Shown piece by piece: positions 56,287 through 64,000 of a stretch of 64,000 nucleotides of DNA (position 1 is its first letter; each line of letters starts with the position of its first letter). Origin of the DNA: Pseudomonadota bacterium. Lineage in GTDB: Bacteria > Pseudomonadota > Alphaproteobacteria > Rhizobiales > Phreatobacteraceae. A program made the translations under genes and the position numbers. The DNA lies in contig JAIUOO010000006.1 in assembly GCA_020161695.1 (NCBI GenBank), positions 115,430 to 179,429 on the forward strand, given 5' to 3'. The notes beneath the pieces are model-generated. The model was not told the origin of the DNA. It did no database searches and saw nothing but the letters and a program-made list of their open reading frames with translations.

Positions 56287-57189
56287 ATGATGCAGCAGCC
56301 CACCGCCGCCGCGCTGAAACAATCGTCTAGCCCGGCGGCCTCGCAGGGGCTCGCCTTCCTCGCCCTCGCAGCGGGCGCGGTAGCGCTGGGCGTGTCGCCG
56401 GTGCTCGTCCGCCTCGCCGATGTCGGCCCCTTCGCCTCGGCCTTCTGGCGCGCCTTTCTGGCGCTGCCGGTGCTGTTCGTCTGGATGCGCCTTGAGGATC
56501 GTTCCGATCCGCGCCGCCGCGGCTTCACCCCGGCTGTTCTGGCCGCAGGCGTCTTTTTCGCGGGCGATCTGTTCTTCTGGCACCTGTCGATCCTCAACAC
56601 GACGATCGCCAATTCGACGTTCCTCGCCACGACCGCGCCGATATGGGTCGTGCTCGTCGCGTGGGTCTGGCTGCGCGAGCGGATCTCGCCGTGGACGCTG
56701 CTGGGACTGGCGCTCTGCGTTGCCGGCGGCGGCGCGCTGGTCGGCGAGAGCGTCCAGATCGACCGCGCCCGGCTTGTCGGCGACCTCTACGGCGCCGCCA
56801 CCGGCGTCTTCTTCGGGCTTTATTTTCACGCCGTGCGGATCGGTCGGGCGACCCATGCGGCCGGGCGACTGACCTTCCTGTCGACGGCGGTGACGGCGCT
56901 CTGCCTGTTCGCGGTTGCGCTCGTACTCGAGCCGCGCCTGCTGCCGCAGACGGTCCAAGGGTGGCTGGCGCTTGCGGCTCTCGGCATGGTGACCCACGCG
57001 GCGGGGCAGGGGCTGCTGTCAGTAGCGCTCGGCACCCTGCCGACCGTGTTCTCCTCGCTGGTCATCTTCATGGAGGCGGTGGTCGCGGCGCTGTTCGCCT
57101 GGGCCGCGCTCGGCGAGAGCCTCAGCGTCATGCAGATGTCCGGCGGGCTGGCGATCATGCTCGGCATCTGGGTGGCACGGCCGCGTTGA
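56287..57189 (+). CDS. EamA-family DMT exporter
   Basis: A 300-residue ten-TM protein, distinct in sequence from the EamA exporter 500 bases upstream. Repeat 1 includes [20 protein letters not shown] and [20 protein letters not shown]; repeat 2 includes [13 protein letters not shown] and [23 protein letters not shown]. Substrate unknown. It is followed after 14 bases by the lytic transglycosylase gene, with which it is probably co-transcribed. Confidence 0.9.
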   Translation: MMQQPTAAALKQSSSPAASQGLAFLALAAGAVALGVSPVLVRLADVGPFASAFWRAFLALPVLFVWMRLEDRSDPRRRGFTPAVLAAGVFFAGDLFFWHLSILNTTIANSTFLATTAPIWVVLVAWVWLRERISPWTLLGLALCVAGGGALVGESVQIDRARLVGDLYGAATGVFFGLYFHAVRIGRATHAAGRLTFLSTAVTALCLFAVALVLEPRLLPQTVQGWLALAALGMVTHAAGQGLLSVALGTLPTVFSSLVIFMEAVVAALFAWAALGESLSVMQMSGGLAIMLGIWVARPR

Positions 57190-57203
57190 GCGGGGAGGCG
57201 CGG

Positions 57204-58073
57204 ATGAGCGGCTTTCGCGCGGCGATGCTGGCTCTGGCGATGGCATTCGCGCTGCCGGCGGAGGCGAAAGCGCAGGAGGCGACCGTCGAGACGCTGGAAC
57301 AGGCGATCTGCGGGATGATCGAGGCTGGCGCCCGCCGCCATGGCCTGCCGGTCCATTTCTTCACCCGGCTGATCTGGGCGGAGAGCCGGTTCCGCATCCG
57401 TGCCGTCAGCCCCGCCGGCGCGCAGGGCGTCGCCCAGTTCATGCCCGGCACGGCGCGCGAGCGGGGCCTTGCCGATCCGTTCGACCCGCAGGAGGCAATT
57501 AGCCACTCCGCCTCGCTGCTCGCCGATCTCAACCGCCAGTTCGGCAATCTCGGCCTTGCCGCCGCCGCCTATAATGGCGGGCCGACCCGCGTGCAGAACT
57601 TCCTCGACGGGCGAGGCGGTCTGCCGCTGGAGACGCAGAACTACGTGTTCCAGATCACTGCCCGCACGGCCGAGGACTGGGCCGGGGAACGCCGTCGCGC
57701 GACGCTGCCAGCCGGTGCGATGCAGGATCTGCCACCGCAATCGTGCCTCAACGTCACGGCGCTGTTGCGCCGGCCGGGCGAGGCGCTGGCAGGCGTCGAG
57801 GGCCCCTTCGCACCCTGGGGCGTGCAGCTTGCCGGCAATTTCTCGCGCGCGGTGGCGCTTGCGAGCTACGGGCGCGCCCGGGGTCGGCTCGGCGCGATCA
57901 TCGGTGATATCCAGCCCCTCGTGCTTGGATCGCGGCTGCGAAGCCGGGGCAGGGCGGTGTTCTGGCGCATCCGCGTGCCGGCGCAGACGCGGGGCGCGGC
58001 AGACGGGCTGTGCAACCGCATCCGGGCAGCCGGCGGCGCCTGCGCGGTGCTGCGGACCTCGTCGCGCGGCTAG
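57204..58073 (+). CDS. Lytic transglycosylase (SLT domain) with SPOR-like end
   Basis: A 289-residue exported enzyme: signal peptide (FRAAMLALAMAFALPAEAKA), then the SLT domain with LIWAESRFRIRAVSPAGAQGV (catalytic Glu60) and QFMPGTARERGL, AAYNGGPTRVQNFLDGRG. The C-terminal 80 residues end in FWRIRVPAQTRGAADGLCNR and a final beta strand, resembling a SPOR-like domain that recognises denuded glycan at division sites. GGGGAGG at 57192-57198 is the ribosome site. It cuts peptidoglycan glycan strands to anhydro-muropeptides. Confidence 0.9.
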   Translation: MSGFRAAMLALAMAFALPAEAKAQEATVETLEQAICGMIEAGARRHGLPVHFFTRLIWAESRFRIRAVSPAGAQGVAQFMPGTARERGLADPFDPQEAISHSASLLADLNRQFGNLGLAAAAYNGGPTRVQNFLDGRGGLPLETQNYVFQITARTAEDWAGERRRATLPAGAMQDLPPQSCLNVTALLRRPGEALAGVEGPFAPWGVQLAGNFSRAVALASYGRARGRLGAIIGDIQPLVLGSRLRSRGRAVFWRIRVPAQTRGAADGLCNRIRAAGGACAVLRTSSRG

Positions 58074-58213
58074 ATCACGAATCGGTGCGTTTGCCGGTTC
58101 CAGGCCCCGCAGTGACCACCAAAGGTCGCTTATCCCCCGGATTCGACAGGAGAAAGCAGGTCCGGGCGGCCTTTCGTTGACAGGCCCGGCGGTATCAAGG
58201 AAAAGCCAAAGAG

Positions 58214-58879
58214 ATGGCCGATAGCCGACCCATGGATCGCCTTTCCCGCCCCCGGACAGCCTTGCAGAGCGTGCTGGCGCTTTGCCTGCTGGCGGGTGCG
58301 TTCTGGCTGGCCGGCACGGCGCCCGCTGCGGCGGACCTTCGTCTCTGCAACACCACGCAGAGCCGGATCGGTGTCGCCATCGGCTACAAGGACGGCGAGG
58401 GCTGGACCACCGAGGGCTGGTGGAACATCGCTGCGCGCAATTGCGAGACGATCCTGCGCGGGCCGCTCGTCGCGCGCTTCTACTACCTCTACGCGGTCGA
58501 CTACGATCAGGGCGGCGAATGGGCAGGCCGCGCCTACATGTGCACCCGCGACAAGGAATTCACGATCCGCGGCATCGAAGAGTGCCTCGCGCGCGGCTAC
58601 GACCGCATCGGGTTCTTCGAGGTCGATACGCAGGACCAGCGCCAGTGGACGATCCAGTTGACGGACGATGCCCAGCGCAGCCCGTCCCCGCCGGTCGCGA
58701 CCCCGGCGACACCGGTTCCGAGCGCGCCGCCGCGCCGTCCCGGGCAGCCGGATGTCCGCGAGGCGTCACCGGCCCGGCCGTCGGGCTCGCGCCAGACGCC
58801 GCTGCCCAATGCGCCAGCCGGCGGCGGCACCGGAGGCGCCGTTTCGCCTGGGGTGCCCGCCTTTACCGCGCCGCGCTGA
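58214..58879 (+). CDS. DUF1036 exported protein
   Basis: A 221-residue protein. A signal/anchor segment near residues 18-40 is followed by the DUF1036 domain (LRLCNTTQSRIGVAIGYKD, TEGWWNIAARNCETIL, FYYLYAVDYDQGGEWAGR, FTIRGIEECLARGYDRIGFFEV) to about residue 150. A Pro-rich, unstructured tail follows. The four Cys of the domain could form disulfides. Function unknown; an envelope role is likely. ATG at 58232 is an alternative start. Confidence 0.85.
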   Translation: MADSRPMDRLSRPRTALQSVLALCLLAGAFWLAGTAPAAADLRLCNTTQSRIGVAIGYKDGEGWTTEGWWNIAARNCETILRGPLVARFYYLYAVDYDQGGEWAGRAYMCTRDKEFTIRGIEECLARGYDRIGFFEVDTQDQRQWTIQLTDDAQRSPSPPVATPATPVPSAPPRRPGQPDVREASPARPSGSRQTPLPNAPAGGGTGGAVSPGVPAFTAPR

Positions 58880-58969
58880 TCCGCCGCCGGAATTGCCCTC
58901 TTGGGTGCATTGCAAGATGAGAAGTCATGCGCTACCCGTGACAGGGAAGATTGTCGCAGGAGATGAGCC

Positions 58970-59116
58970 ATGGCTTCCGAGCCCAGCGTGCAAGGTACGG
59001 CCCCGATGGACTATGCCGAGCACGAGCGCACCTACGACATGTTCGTCGGCCTGACGAAGTGGGGCACGATCGCCATCGTCGCCATTCTCGTCCTGATGGC
59101 GTTCTTCCTCGTCTGA
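58970..59116 (+). CDS. aa3-type cytochrome c oxidase subunit IV
   Basis: A 48-residue protein: a polar N-terminus (MDYAEHERTYDMFVGLTKW) and one C-terminal TM helix (IAIVAILVLMAFFLV), the pattern of bacterial aa3 oxidase subunit IV (PF07835). AGGAG at 58958-58962 is an ideal ribosome site. In alphaproteobacteria this gene is often next to pnt genes rather than the other cox genes, as here. It lies 109 bases before pntAA. Confidence 0.92.
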   Translation: MASEPSVQGTAPMDYAEHERTYDMFVGLTKWGTIAIVAILVLMAFFLV

Positions 59117-59224
59117 CGAGACCGTGCGCCCGCTTTGCGGGGGGCATCGGGCGCAGGACAATCCATCGCAACAGGCCCCCTGGCGCGCCCTCCGGACGGA
59201 AGGCGCGGACCGGAGGACTTGCCG

Positions 59225-60445
59225 ATGCGGATCGCCATTCCGAGGGAAACGGAGGCCAATGAGCCGCGCGTCGGGGGCACGCCCGACACGGTCAAGCGGC
59301 TGAAGGCCCTCGGGGCCGATCTGGTGGTCGAGACCGGAGCAGGCATCGGCTCGGGCATCCTCGACAGCGATTTCGAGGCTGCGGGCGCAACGATCGCCAC
59401 GAACGCGGTCAAGGACGCCGACGTCGTCCTGAAGGTGCGCCGCCCGACGGCGGCCGAACTCAAATCCTACAAGACCGGCGCCGTGGTCCTTGCGACCATG
59501 GACCCCTACGGCAACGAGGCCGCGCTGGCCGAGATGGCCAAGGCCGGCATCTCCGCCTTCGCTATGGAGCTGATGCCGCGCATCACCCGCGCGCAGGTCA
59601 TGGACGTGCTGTCCAGCCAGGCGAACCTCGCCGGCTACCGTGCCGTCATCGACGCTTCCTCCGAATTCGGCCGCGCGCTGCCGATGATGATGACCGCCGC
59701 CGGTACCGTGCCCGCCGCGAAGACCTTCATCATGGGCGTTGGCGTCGCCGGCCTTCAGGCCATCGCGACCGCCCGCCGCCTCGGCGCCGTGGTGACGGCG
59801 ACCGACGTGCGGCCGGCCACCAAGGAGCAGGTGGAATCGCTGGGCGCTAAGTTTCTCGCGGTCGAGGACGACGAGTTCAGGCAGGCCCAGACGGCGGGCG
59901 GCTACGCCAAGGAAATGTCCAAGGAATACCAGGCGAAGCAGGCAGAGCTCACCGCCAGCCACGTCGCCAAGCAGGACATGGTCATCACCACGGCGCTGAT
60001 CCCCGGCCGGCCCGCGCCGCGCCTGATCACGGCGGCGATGATCGCCTCGATGAAGCCGGGCTCGGTGATCGTCGATCTCGCGGTGGAACGCGGCGGCAAT
60101 GTCGAGGGCGCCAGGCTCGGCGAGGTCGTCACGACGGCCAACGGCGTGAAGATCGTCGGCCACGCCAACGTGCCGGGCCGGCTCGCCGCGACCGCCTCCT
60201 CGCTCTACGCCAAGAACCTGTTCGCCTTCCTCGAGATCATGATCGACAAGGCGTCCAAGGCGCTGGTCGTGCCGTGGGACGACGAACTGGTGAAGGCGAC
60301 GTTGCTGACCAGGGATGGCGCGGTGGTGCATCTGAATTTCCAGTCGGCCGCACCTGCCGCAGCCGCACCCGCAGCGGAGGCTCCGGCGGCGGACGAACCG
60401 GCCGCCAAGGCGAAGGCCGCGCCCAAGAAGTCCACCAAAGCCTAG
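59225..60445 (+). CDS. pntAA: NAD(P) transhydrogenase subunit alpha part 1
   Basis: A 406-residue soluble NAD(H)-binding subunit (domain I) of proton-translocating transhydrogenase. Landmarks are [23 protein letters not shown], the NAD-binding Rossmann motif [34 protein letters not shown], and the mobile-loop region [12 protein letters not shown] with [17 protein letters not shown]. An Ala/Pro/Lys-rich tail ends the protein. It is split from the TM part, as in Rhodospirillum and rhizobia. Confidence 0.95.
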   Translation: MRIAIPRETEANEPRVGGTPDTVKRLKALGADLVVETGAGIGSGILDSDFEAAGATIATNAVKDADVVLKVRRPTAAELKSYKTGAVVLATMDPYGNEAALAEMAKAGISAFAMELMPRITRAQVMDVLSSQANLAGYRAVIDASSEFGRALPMMMTAAGTVPAAKTFIMGVGVAGLQAIATARRLGAVVTATDVRPATKEQVESLGAKFLAVEDDEFRQAQTAGGYAKEMSKEYQAKQAELTASHVAKQDMVITTALIPGRPAPRLITAAMIASMKPGSVIVDLAVERGGNVEGARLGEVVTTANGVKIVGHANVPGRLAATASSLYAKNLFAFLEIMIDKASKALVVPWDDELVKATLLTRDGAVVHLNFQSAAPAAAAPAAEAPAADEPAAKAKAAPKKSTKA

Positions 60446-60460
60446 CCCACCAAGGCCTAG
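60431..60460 (+). repeat. 15-base tandem duplication across the pntAA stop
   Basis: Two imperfect 15-base copies in a row (TCCACCAAAGCCTAG then CCCACCAAGGCCTAG), each ending in an in-frame TAG stop, followed by a partial third copy. The duplication gives pntAA a second in-frame stop 15 bases after the first. Likely a recent slippage event with no effect on the protein. Confidence 0.6.
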
Positions 60461-60506
60461 TCCACCGGGGCTGAAGTCCAACCCAGCCCGACCCGAGGGG
60501 AAGCAC

Positions 60507-60977
60507 ATGACCACGCTCACGCCGGACCAGGCCCTCGACAGAGCGCGCGCCGCGGCCGATGCCGCGCGCATCGCCGCCGAGCAGGCACGGCTCGCCGCCG
60601 ACCAGGCCATTTCCATCGCCGACCAGGTCGCGCTGAGCGCCGGCGCGGCGGCCCATGCAGCGACGGGCGGGGCGATCGACCCGACGGTGTTCCGCCTGAC
60701 GATCTTCGCGCTGGCGGTTTTCGTCGGCTACTACGTGGTCTGGTCGGTGACGCCGGCGCTGCACACGCCGCTGATGTCGGTGACCAACGCGATCTCCTCG
60801 GTGATCGTCGTCGGCGCGCTGCTCGCGGTCGGTGTCCCGCTTGCCACCAACGATCAGGGGCCGATGTGGGCGCGCGGCCTCGGGTTTGTCGCGCTGATCT
60901 TCGCATCGATCAATATTTTCGGCGGCTTCCTGGTCACCCAGCGCATGCTGGCGATGTACCAGAAGAAAAAGAAGTGA
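60507..60977 (+). CDS. pntAB: NAD(P) transhydrogenase subunit alpha part 2
   Basis: A 156-residue membrane subunit. An Ala-rich N-terminal helix ([18 protein letters not shown]) precedes four TM segments ([54 protein letters not shown]). It ends with [12 protein letters not shown], typical of PntA domain II. It has an AGGGGAAG ribosome site and lies 61 bases after pntAA and 21 before pntB. Confidence 0.93.
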   Translation: MTTLTPDQALDRARAAADAARIAAEQARLAADQAISIADQVALSAGAAAHAATGGAIDPTVFRLTIFALAVFVGYYVVWSVTPALHTPLMSVTNAISSVIVVGALLAVGVPLATNDQGPMWARGLGFVALIFASINIFGGFLVTQRMLAMYQKKKK

Positions 60978-60998
60978 CGGGGACGCGGGGGCATAATC

Positions 60999-61484
60999 AT
61001 GAGCGCTGATCTCGTCGCACTTCTCTACCTCGTCGCCGGCGTCCTGTTCATCCTGGCGCTGCGCGGCCTGTCGAGCCCGGTCACCAGCCGGCGCGGCAAT
61101 TATCTCGGCATGGCCGGCATGACCATCGCCGTGCTGACCACGCTCGGCTCGCATCCGCCGGCCGATGCGGTCGGCTGGGGTCTCGTCGTCGGCGGCCTCG
61201 TCATCGGCGGCGGCATCGGCGCGGTGATCGCGCGCAAGGTGCCGATGACCTCGATGCCGGAGCTGGTCGCGGCGTTCCACTCGCTGGTCGGCATGGCGGC
61301 GGTGCTGGTGGCGGCAGCGGCGTTCTACGCGCCGGGCGCGTTCGGCATCGGTACGCCGGGGCACATCCATCAGGCGAGCCTCATTGAAATGGCGCTCGGC
61401 GTCGCCATCGGCGCCTTGACGTTTACCGGCTCGGTGATCGCGTTCAGCGTGTTCCAGATCGTGCGCACGACATCATTGCGGTAG
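60999..61484 (+). CDS. pntB: NAD(P) transhydrogenase subunit beta, N-terminal fragment
   Basis: The frame matches PntB for about 149 residues (ALLYLVAGVLFILALRGLSSPV, PELVAAFHSLVGMAAVLVAAAAFYAPGAFGIG, ending GALTFTGSVIAF). It then leaves homology at about 61445 and stops at 61484 after 12 residues that are antisense to a yggT gene. Full PntB is about 460-480 residues; the remaining TM helices and the entire NADP-binding domain III are missing. As written it cannot form a working transhydrogenase. The cause, genuine rearrangement or assembly error, is discussed in the findings. Confidence 0.88.
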   Translation: MSADLVALLYLVAGVLFILALRGLSSPVTSRRGNYLGMAGMTIAVLTTLGSHPPADAVGWGLVVGGLVIGGGIGAVIARKVPMTSMPELVAAFHSLVGMAAVLVAAAAFYAPGAFGIGTPGHIHQASLIEMALGVAIGALTFTGSVIAFSVFQIVRTTSLR

Positions 61485-61588
61485 TTGATGACGTTGAAGG
61501 CGAGGAGCCAGGAGAGAATCGCCGACGCAATGATGACGTAAGTGAAAATCTGAAGCACAACCAGGATAACGTCGAGAAGCGCGCGCAT
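61370..61588 (-). CDS. YggT-family membrane protein, C-terminally truncated
   Basis: ATG 61588 has a good GGAG ribosome site. The first 48 or so residues match the YggT family start (ALLDVILVVLQIFTYVIIASAILSWLLAFNVIN, then TIWNTLNAITEP). Normal YggT has about 95 residues and continues into a second TM hairpin; here conservation ends at about 61446, and the remaining residues are antisense to pntB. The truncation point coincides with the pntB break. Confidence 0.8.
   Translation of the reverse strand: MRALLDVILVVLQIFTYVIIASAILSWLLAFNVINYRNDVVRTIWNTLNAITEPVNVKAPMATPSAISMRLA
61426..61445. other. Junction of truncated pntB and truncated yggT
   Basis: The 20 bases CCGGCTCGGTGATCGCGTTC encode GSVIAF of PntB on the plus strand and NAITEP of YggT on the minus strand. 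Both protein homologies end exactly here from opposite sides, so the segment is a shared microhomology at which two unrelated loci are joined. Confidence 0.75.
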
Positions 61589-61710
61589 GGGGTCTCCGGC
61601 AATCTGCCAGGCGGGTCGCACTCCATCTACTGCATCGCAGCGCGAAAGGGAATTGCAAAGCCGATTCGGGCGTCTGGAGCATTTGCGCGCTTGTCCAAAC
61701 GCCGCTTGCC

Positions 61711-62598
61711 CTAGCGCCGCTTGCCTTTCTGCTTTCGGGCTTCGGCGTCGACCGCCGGGCCGCGCAATGCCGGCGCGCCCTGTGGCTCCATCCAGGCGGC
61801 GGTCTGGCGCATCAGGCGATTGGGGGCGCAGCTCTCGTCGCGCCGCCGCTCTGCCTCGACGAAGAAATCGCGCAGCCGGGAATCCTCGCCCGCGGAAATC
61901 AGGTCCAGCCTGTCGATCTGGCACATGAGCTGCCCGCGCTGGATCGGCTGGGCGGGGCTGCCGCAGGAAAAGCCGGAGAGCGTCACCGCGCCATCCGCGC
62001 CGGCAAGGCGGAAGCCGAGGCAGGCGTGGTCGCGCCCCTGTCCCTCGATGCGCATGTCGGCGACTTCAAATGCGCCGAAGCGGGTGGCGAGCCGGTCCGG
62101 CTGCCCGCTGCGAGTCACGGCCAGCCCCAGTTCGGCGGCGCGGCGGACGGTTTCGATATAAAGCGCGGCGGGCGGCGCGGCTTCGGCGCCCTGCCGGTAG
62201 ACGGAAAGGCGCATGTAGGGCCCCTCGCTTTCCCAGCGCCCCAGAACCAGCGCATCGCGGCGTCCTCCGCCCGGCTCGTGGCGGCGCGCCTCGTAGGACG
62301 AGGCGCCCTCGAAGCCGGGGAGGGCAAGACCATAAAGCTGTAATGGCCGGTGGATCTCGATCCAGGCGCTGCGGACCGGCGGCGGTTCTTTCGGAGCGGC
62401 GGCGGTGGCCGCGCCATGCGGCGCGCCGTCGAGCGCGGCGAAAAGCGCGACGCCCGCCGCGGCCATGAGTCCGGCGATCAATCGCTTGCGGGCGAGCAGC
62501 GGCCGGCGCCGCCGCGCCGCGCCGGGCGTCGCCATCGGCGCGCCCTCGTCCTGCGTATCGGCCCCGGTCTGGGAAGGATGCCTGTCCGCCCTGTTCAT
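61711..62598 (-). CDS. Single-TM protein of unknown function
   Basis: A 295-residue protein starting at ATG 62598 with AGGACAGG upstream. A polar, basic N-terminus of about 35 residues (TPGAARRRRPLLARKRL) is followed by one TM segment (LIAGLMAAAGVALFAAL) and an outward domain of about 230 residues. The domain has a beta-rich first half (WIEIHRPLQLYGLALPGFEG, YMRLSVYRQG) and three or four Cys in the second half. The end is basic (EARKQKGKRR). No family recognised. Confidence 0.65.
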   Translation of the reverse strand: MNRADRHPSQTGADTQDEGAPMATPGAARRRRPLLARKRLIAGLMAAAGVALFAALDGAPHGAATAAAPKEPPPVRSAWIEIHRPLQLYGLALPGFEGASSYEARRHEPGGGRRDALVLGRWESEGPYMRLSVYRQGAEAAPPAALYIETVRRAAELGLAVTRSGQPDRLATRFGAFEVADMRIEGQGRDHACLGFRLAGADGAVTLSGFSCGSPAQPIQRGQLMCQIDRLDLISAGEDSRLRDFFVEAERRRDESCAPNRLMRQTAAWMEPQGAPALRGPAVDAEARKQKGKRR

Positions 62599-63024
62599 CG
62601 CCTGTCCTGACACCTGTCTGAAACCCTTGAAGCGGCCCTTTGCGGGCTCTGCGCCAGGGACTGTGCGCATCGGGAGTCAGCCATTCGTTAGTGCGGGCGA
62701 ATCGATTGCAAAGAGCGTGAATCCCGCGTTAGCGCGGCCTCGGCGGCGTTAACGGCCGCGCGGCGACGGTTGACGGCGGGCATGGAGCATGTTTTGGACA
62801 TGCTTCGGCTCCTCGCCGGATGAAAGCGTCCCGTCATGTTTCCTGCCGCAATGGCGTCCCGGATCAAAACGGCCTCGAAACGCGCGCCCGCCAAAACAGG
62901 CGGCGCGACGCGCTGACGCTCGGCCTCGCACTCGGGAGTTCCCCCGGCGGGGGAGAGGGCAGGCCCTGACCGCAAGGCCGGGTTTCGACCGGGGGATTTC
63001 GGTTTCAGATCAAGGAAGAGTCAC
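62599..63024. other. Intergenic region before asd
   Basis: About 426 bases without a supported gene. It contains one short inverted repeat, GCATGT-TTTGG-ACATGC (62787-62803), and a Gly/Cyt-rich symmetrical stretch near 62941-62953 (CCCCCGGCGGGGG). Either could affect transcription toward asd. GGAAGAG ending 8 bases before ATG 63025 is the asd ribosome site. No promoter boxes stand out. Confidence 0.45.
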
Positions 63025-64000
63025 ATGGGATTCAAGGTCGCCGTCGCGGGCGCCACCGGAAATGTGGGCCGCGAAATGCTCGATATTCTGGCCGAGCGGC
63101 GTTTTCCGGTTTCGGAAGTGGTCGCTTTGGCCTCGCACCGTTCGCTCGGCACGGAAGTCTCGTTCGGAGACAAGGTGCTGAAGTGCAAGGTGCTCGAGAA
63201 TTATGATTTCTCCGACACCGACATCTGCCTCATGTCGGCGGGCGGGGCGGTGTCGAAGGAATGGTCCCCGAAGATCGGCGCGCAGGGCTGCGTCGTCATC
63301 GACAATTCCTCGACCTGGCGCATGGATCCCGATGTGCCGCTGATCGTGCCGGAGGTGAACGCCGCGGCCGTCGCGGGCTTCACCAAGAAGAACATCATCG
63401 CCAATCCGAACTGCTCGACGGCGCAGCTCGTCGTCGCGTTGAAGCCGCTGCATGAGCGCGCCACCATCCGGCGCGTCGTCGTCTCGACCTATCAGTCGGT
63501 GTCGGGCGCGGGAAAGGAGGCGATGGACGAGCTTTTCGCCCAGACGCGCGCTGTGTTCGTCTCCGATCCGGTCGAATCCAAGAAGTTCCCCAAGCGCATC
63601 GCCTTCAACGTCATTCCGCAGATCGACGTCTTCATGGAGGACGGCTTCACCAAGGAAGAATGGAAGATGATGGCGGAAACGAAGAAGATTCTCGATCCGA
63701 AGATTCTTCTCACCGCCACCTGCGTGCGCGTGCCGGTCTTCATCGGCCATTCGGAATCGGTGAATGTCGAGTTCGAAAATCCGATCTCGGCGGACGAGGC
63801 GCGCGACATCCTGCGCGAGGCGCCCGGCTGTCTCGTCATCGACAAGCATGAGCCCGGCGGCTACATCACGCCGCATGAAGCGGCGGGCGAGGACGCGACC
63901 TATATTTCGCGCATCCGCGAGGACGCGACGGTGGAGAACGGCCTCGCCTTCTGGTGCGTCTCCGACAACCTGCGCAAGGGCGCCGCGCTCAACGCCATCC
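63025..64000 (+). CDS. asd: Aspartate-semialdehyde dehydrogenase, 3' partial
   Basis: The first 325 residues of an Asd protein; the gene continues past the window edge. NADP motif VAVAGATGNVGREML, catalytic Cys130 in ANPNCSTAQ, and the substrate-binding region TYQSVSGAGKEAMDEL, VRVPVFIGHSESVNVEF are intact. It reduces aspartyl phosphate to the semialdehyde for lysine, threonine and methionine synthesis. thrB, which acts later in this pathway, is 24 kb to the left in this sequence. Confidence 0.95.
   Translation, partial: MGFKVAVAGATGNVGREMLDILAERRFPVSEVVALASHRSLGTEVSFGDKVLKCKVLENYDFSDTDICLMSAGGAVSKEWSPKIGAQGCVVIDNSSTWRMDPDVPLIVPEVNAAAVAGFTKKNIIANPNCSTAQLVVALKPLHERATIRRVVVSTYQSVSGAGKEAMDELFAQTRAVFVSDPVESKKFPKRIAFNVIPQIDVFMEDGFTKEEWKMMAETKKILDPKILLTATCVRVPVFIGHSESVNVEFENPISADEARDILREAPGCLVIDKHEPGGYITPHEAAGEDATYISRIREDATVENGLAFWCVSDNLRKGAALNAI

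Noticed and set aside
62941..62953. The CCCCC-GGC-GGGGG stretch as a terminator before asd
   Set aside because: The loop is only 3 bases and there is no T-tract; it also lies on the approach to asd, so it is more likely incidental GC symmetry.

Overview
The window is high-GC, densely packed alphaproteobacterial DNA, most likely from a member of the Hyphomicrobiales (Rhizobiales). Supporting markers are the cysteine-free 41-residue L36 protein, GapR, the split pntAA/pntAB/pntB transhydrogenase, a small aa3-oxidase subunit IV gene, a PmtA/PlcP-type lipid gene set, and a 15-bp-armed intergenic palindrome at 55869-55909 of a type common in this order. No rRNA or tRNA gene and no CRISPR array was seen.

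Region 1 (1 to about 8665) is the right-hand end of a prophage. It holds the end of a large virion-type protein, a small membrane protein on the opposite strand, a protein with a HEAGH zinc-protease motif, a tail-collar protein, a tail-fibre protein and a second tail-associated protein. A tight lysis cassette follows: a GH108-type endolysin with a C-terminal membrane anchor, a three-TM holin-like protein, and a small TM/coiled-coil protein. The prophage appears to end at a tRNA 3'-end-like sequence (8645-8665) that looks like an attachment site.

Region 2 (about 8969 to 19764) is a catabolic cluster transcribed rightward: a CYP199-like cytochrome P450, its FAD ferredoxin reductase, an IclR regulator, a complete LivJHMGF-type ABC importer, two SDR dehydrogenases and a polysaccharide-deacetylase-fold hydrolase. 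The P450 promoter and the transporter promoter share one inverted repeat, CGATA-N6-TATCG, just downstream of a TTGACA -35 box. This suggests a single regulon, probably run by the IclR protein. The likely job is uptake and oxidation of a small (probably aromatic or amide-bearing) acid.

Region 3 (19800 to 43300) is mostly housekeeping and envelope genes: a YeeE/YedE sulfur transporter, several membrane proteins, an alpha/beta hydrolase-ICMT pair, prfC, an orphan TRAP binding protein, a HutD-like protein, a GreA-like factor, rpmJ, pyk, a YqgE/AlgH protein, peroxiredoxin, and an rnhA-thrB-ispH run. It closes with UbiB-like and DUF3445 genes.

Region 4 (42911 to 43589) is a Doc toxin preceded by an AbrB/MazE-type antitoxin with a 27-bp palindromic operator. 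Region 5 (43604 to about 61445) carries pepF, a membrane-lipid locus (pmtA divergent from plcP-agt), a sigma-54 activator, peptidoglycan and envelope enzymes (an L,D-transpeptidase, a DUF882 peptidase, a lytic transglycosylase), two EamA exporters, gapR, and the transhydrogenase genes.

At about 61426-61445 the sequence changes abruptly. pntB loses its last two thirds, and an oppositely oriented YggT gene loses its C-terminus at the same 20 bases. This is a rearrangement breakpoint or an assembly join. To its right are an unknown membrane-anchored protein and the start of asd, which runs off the window.
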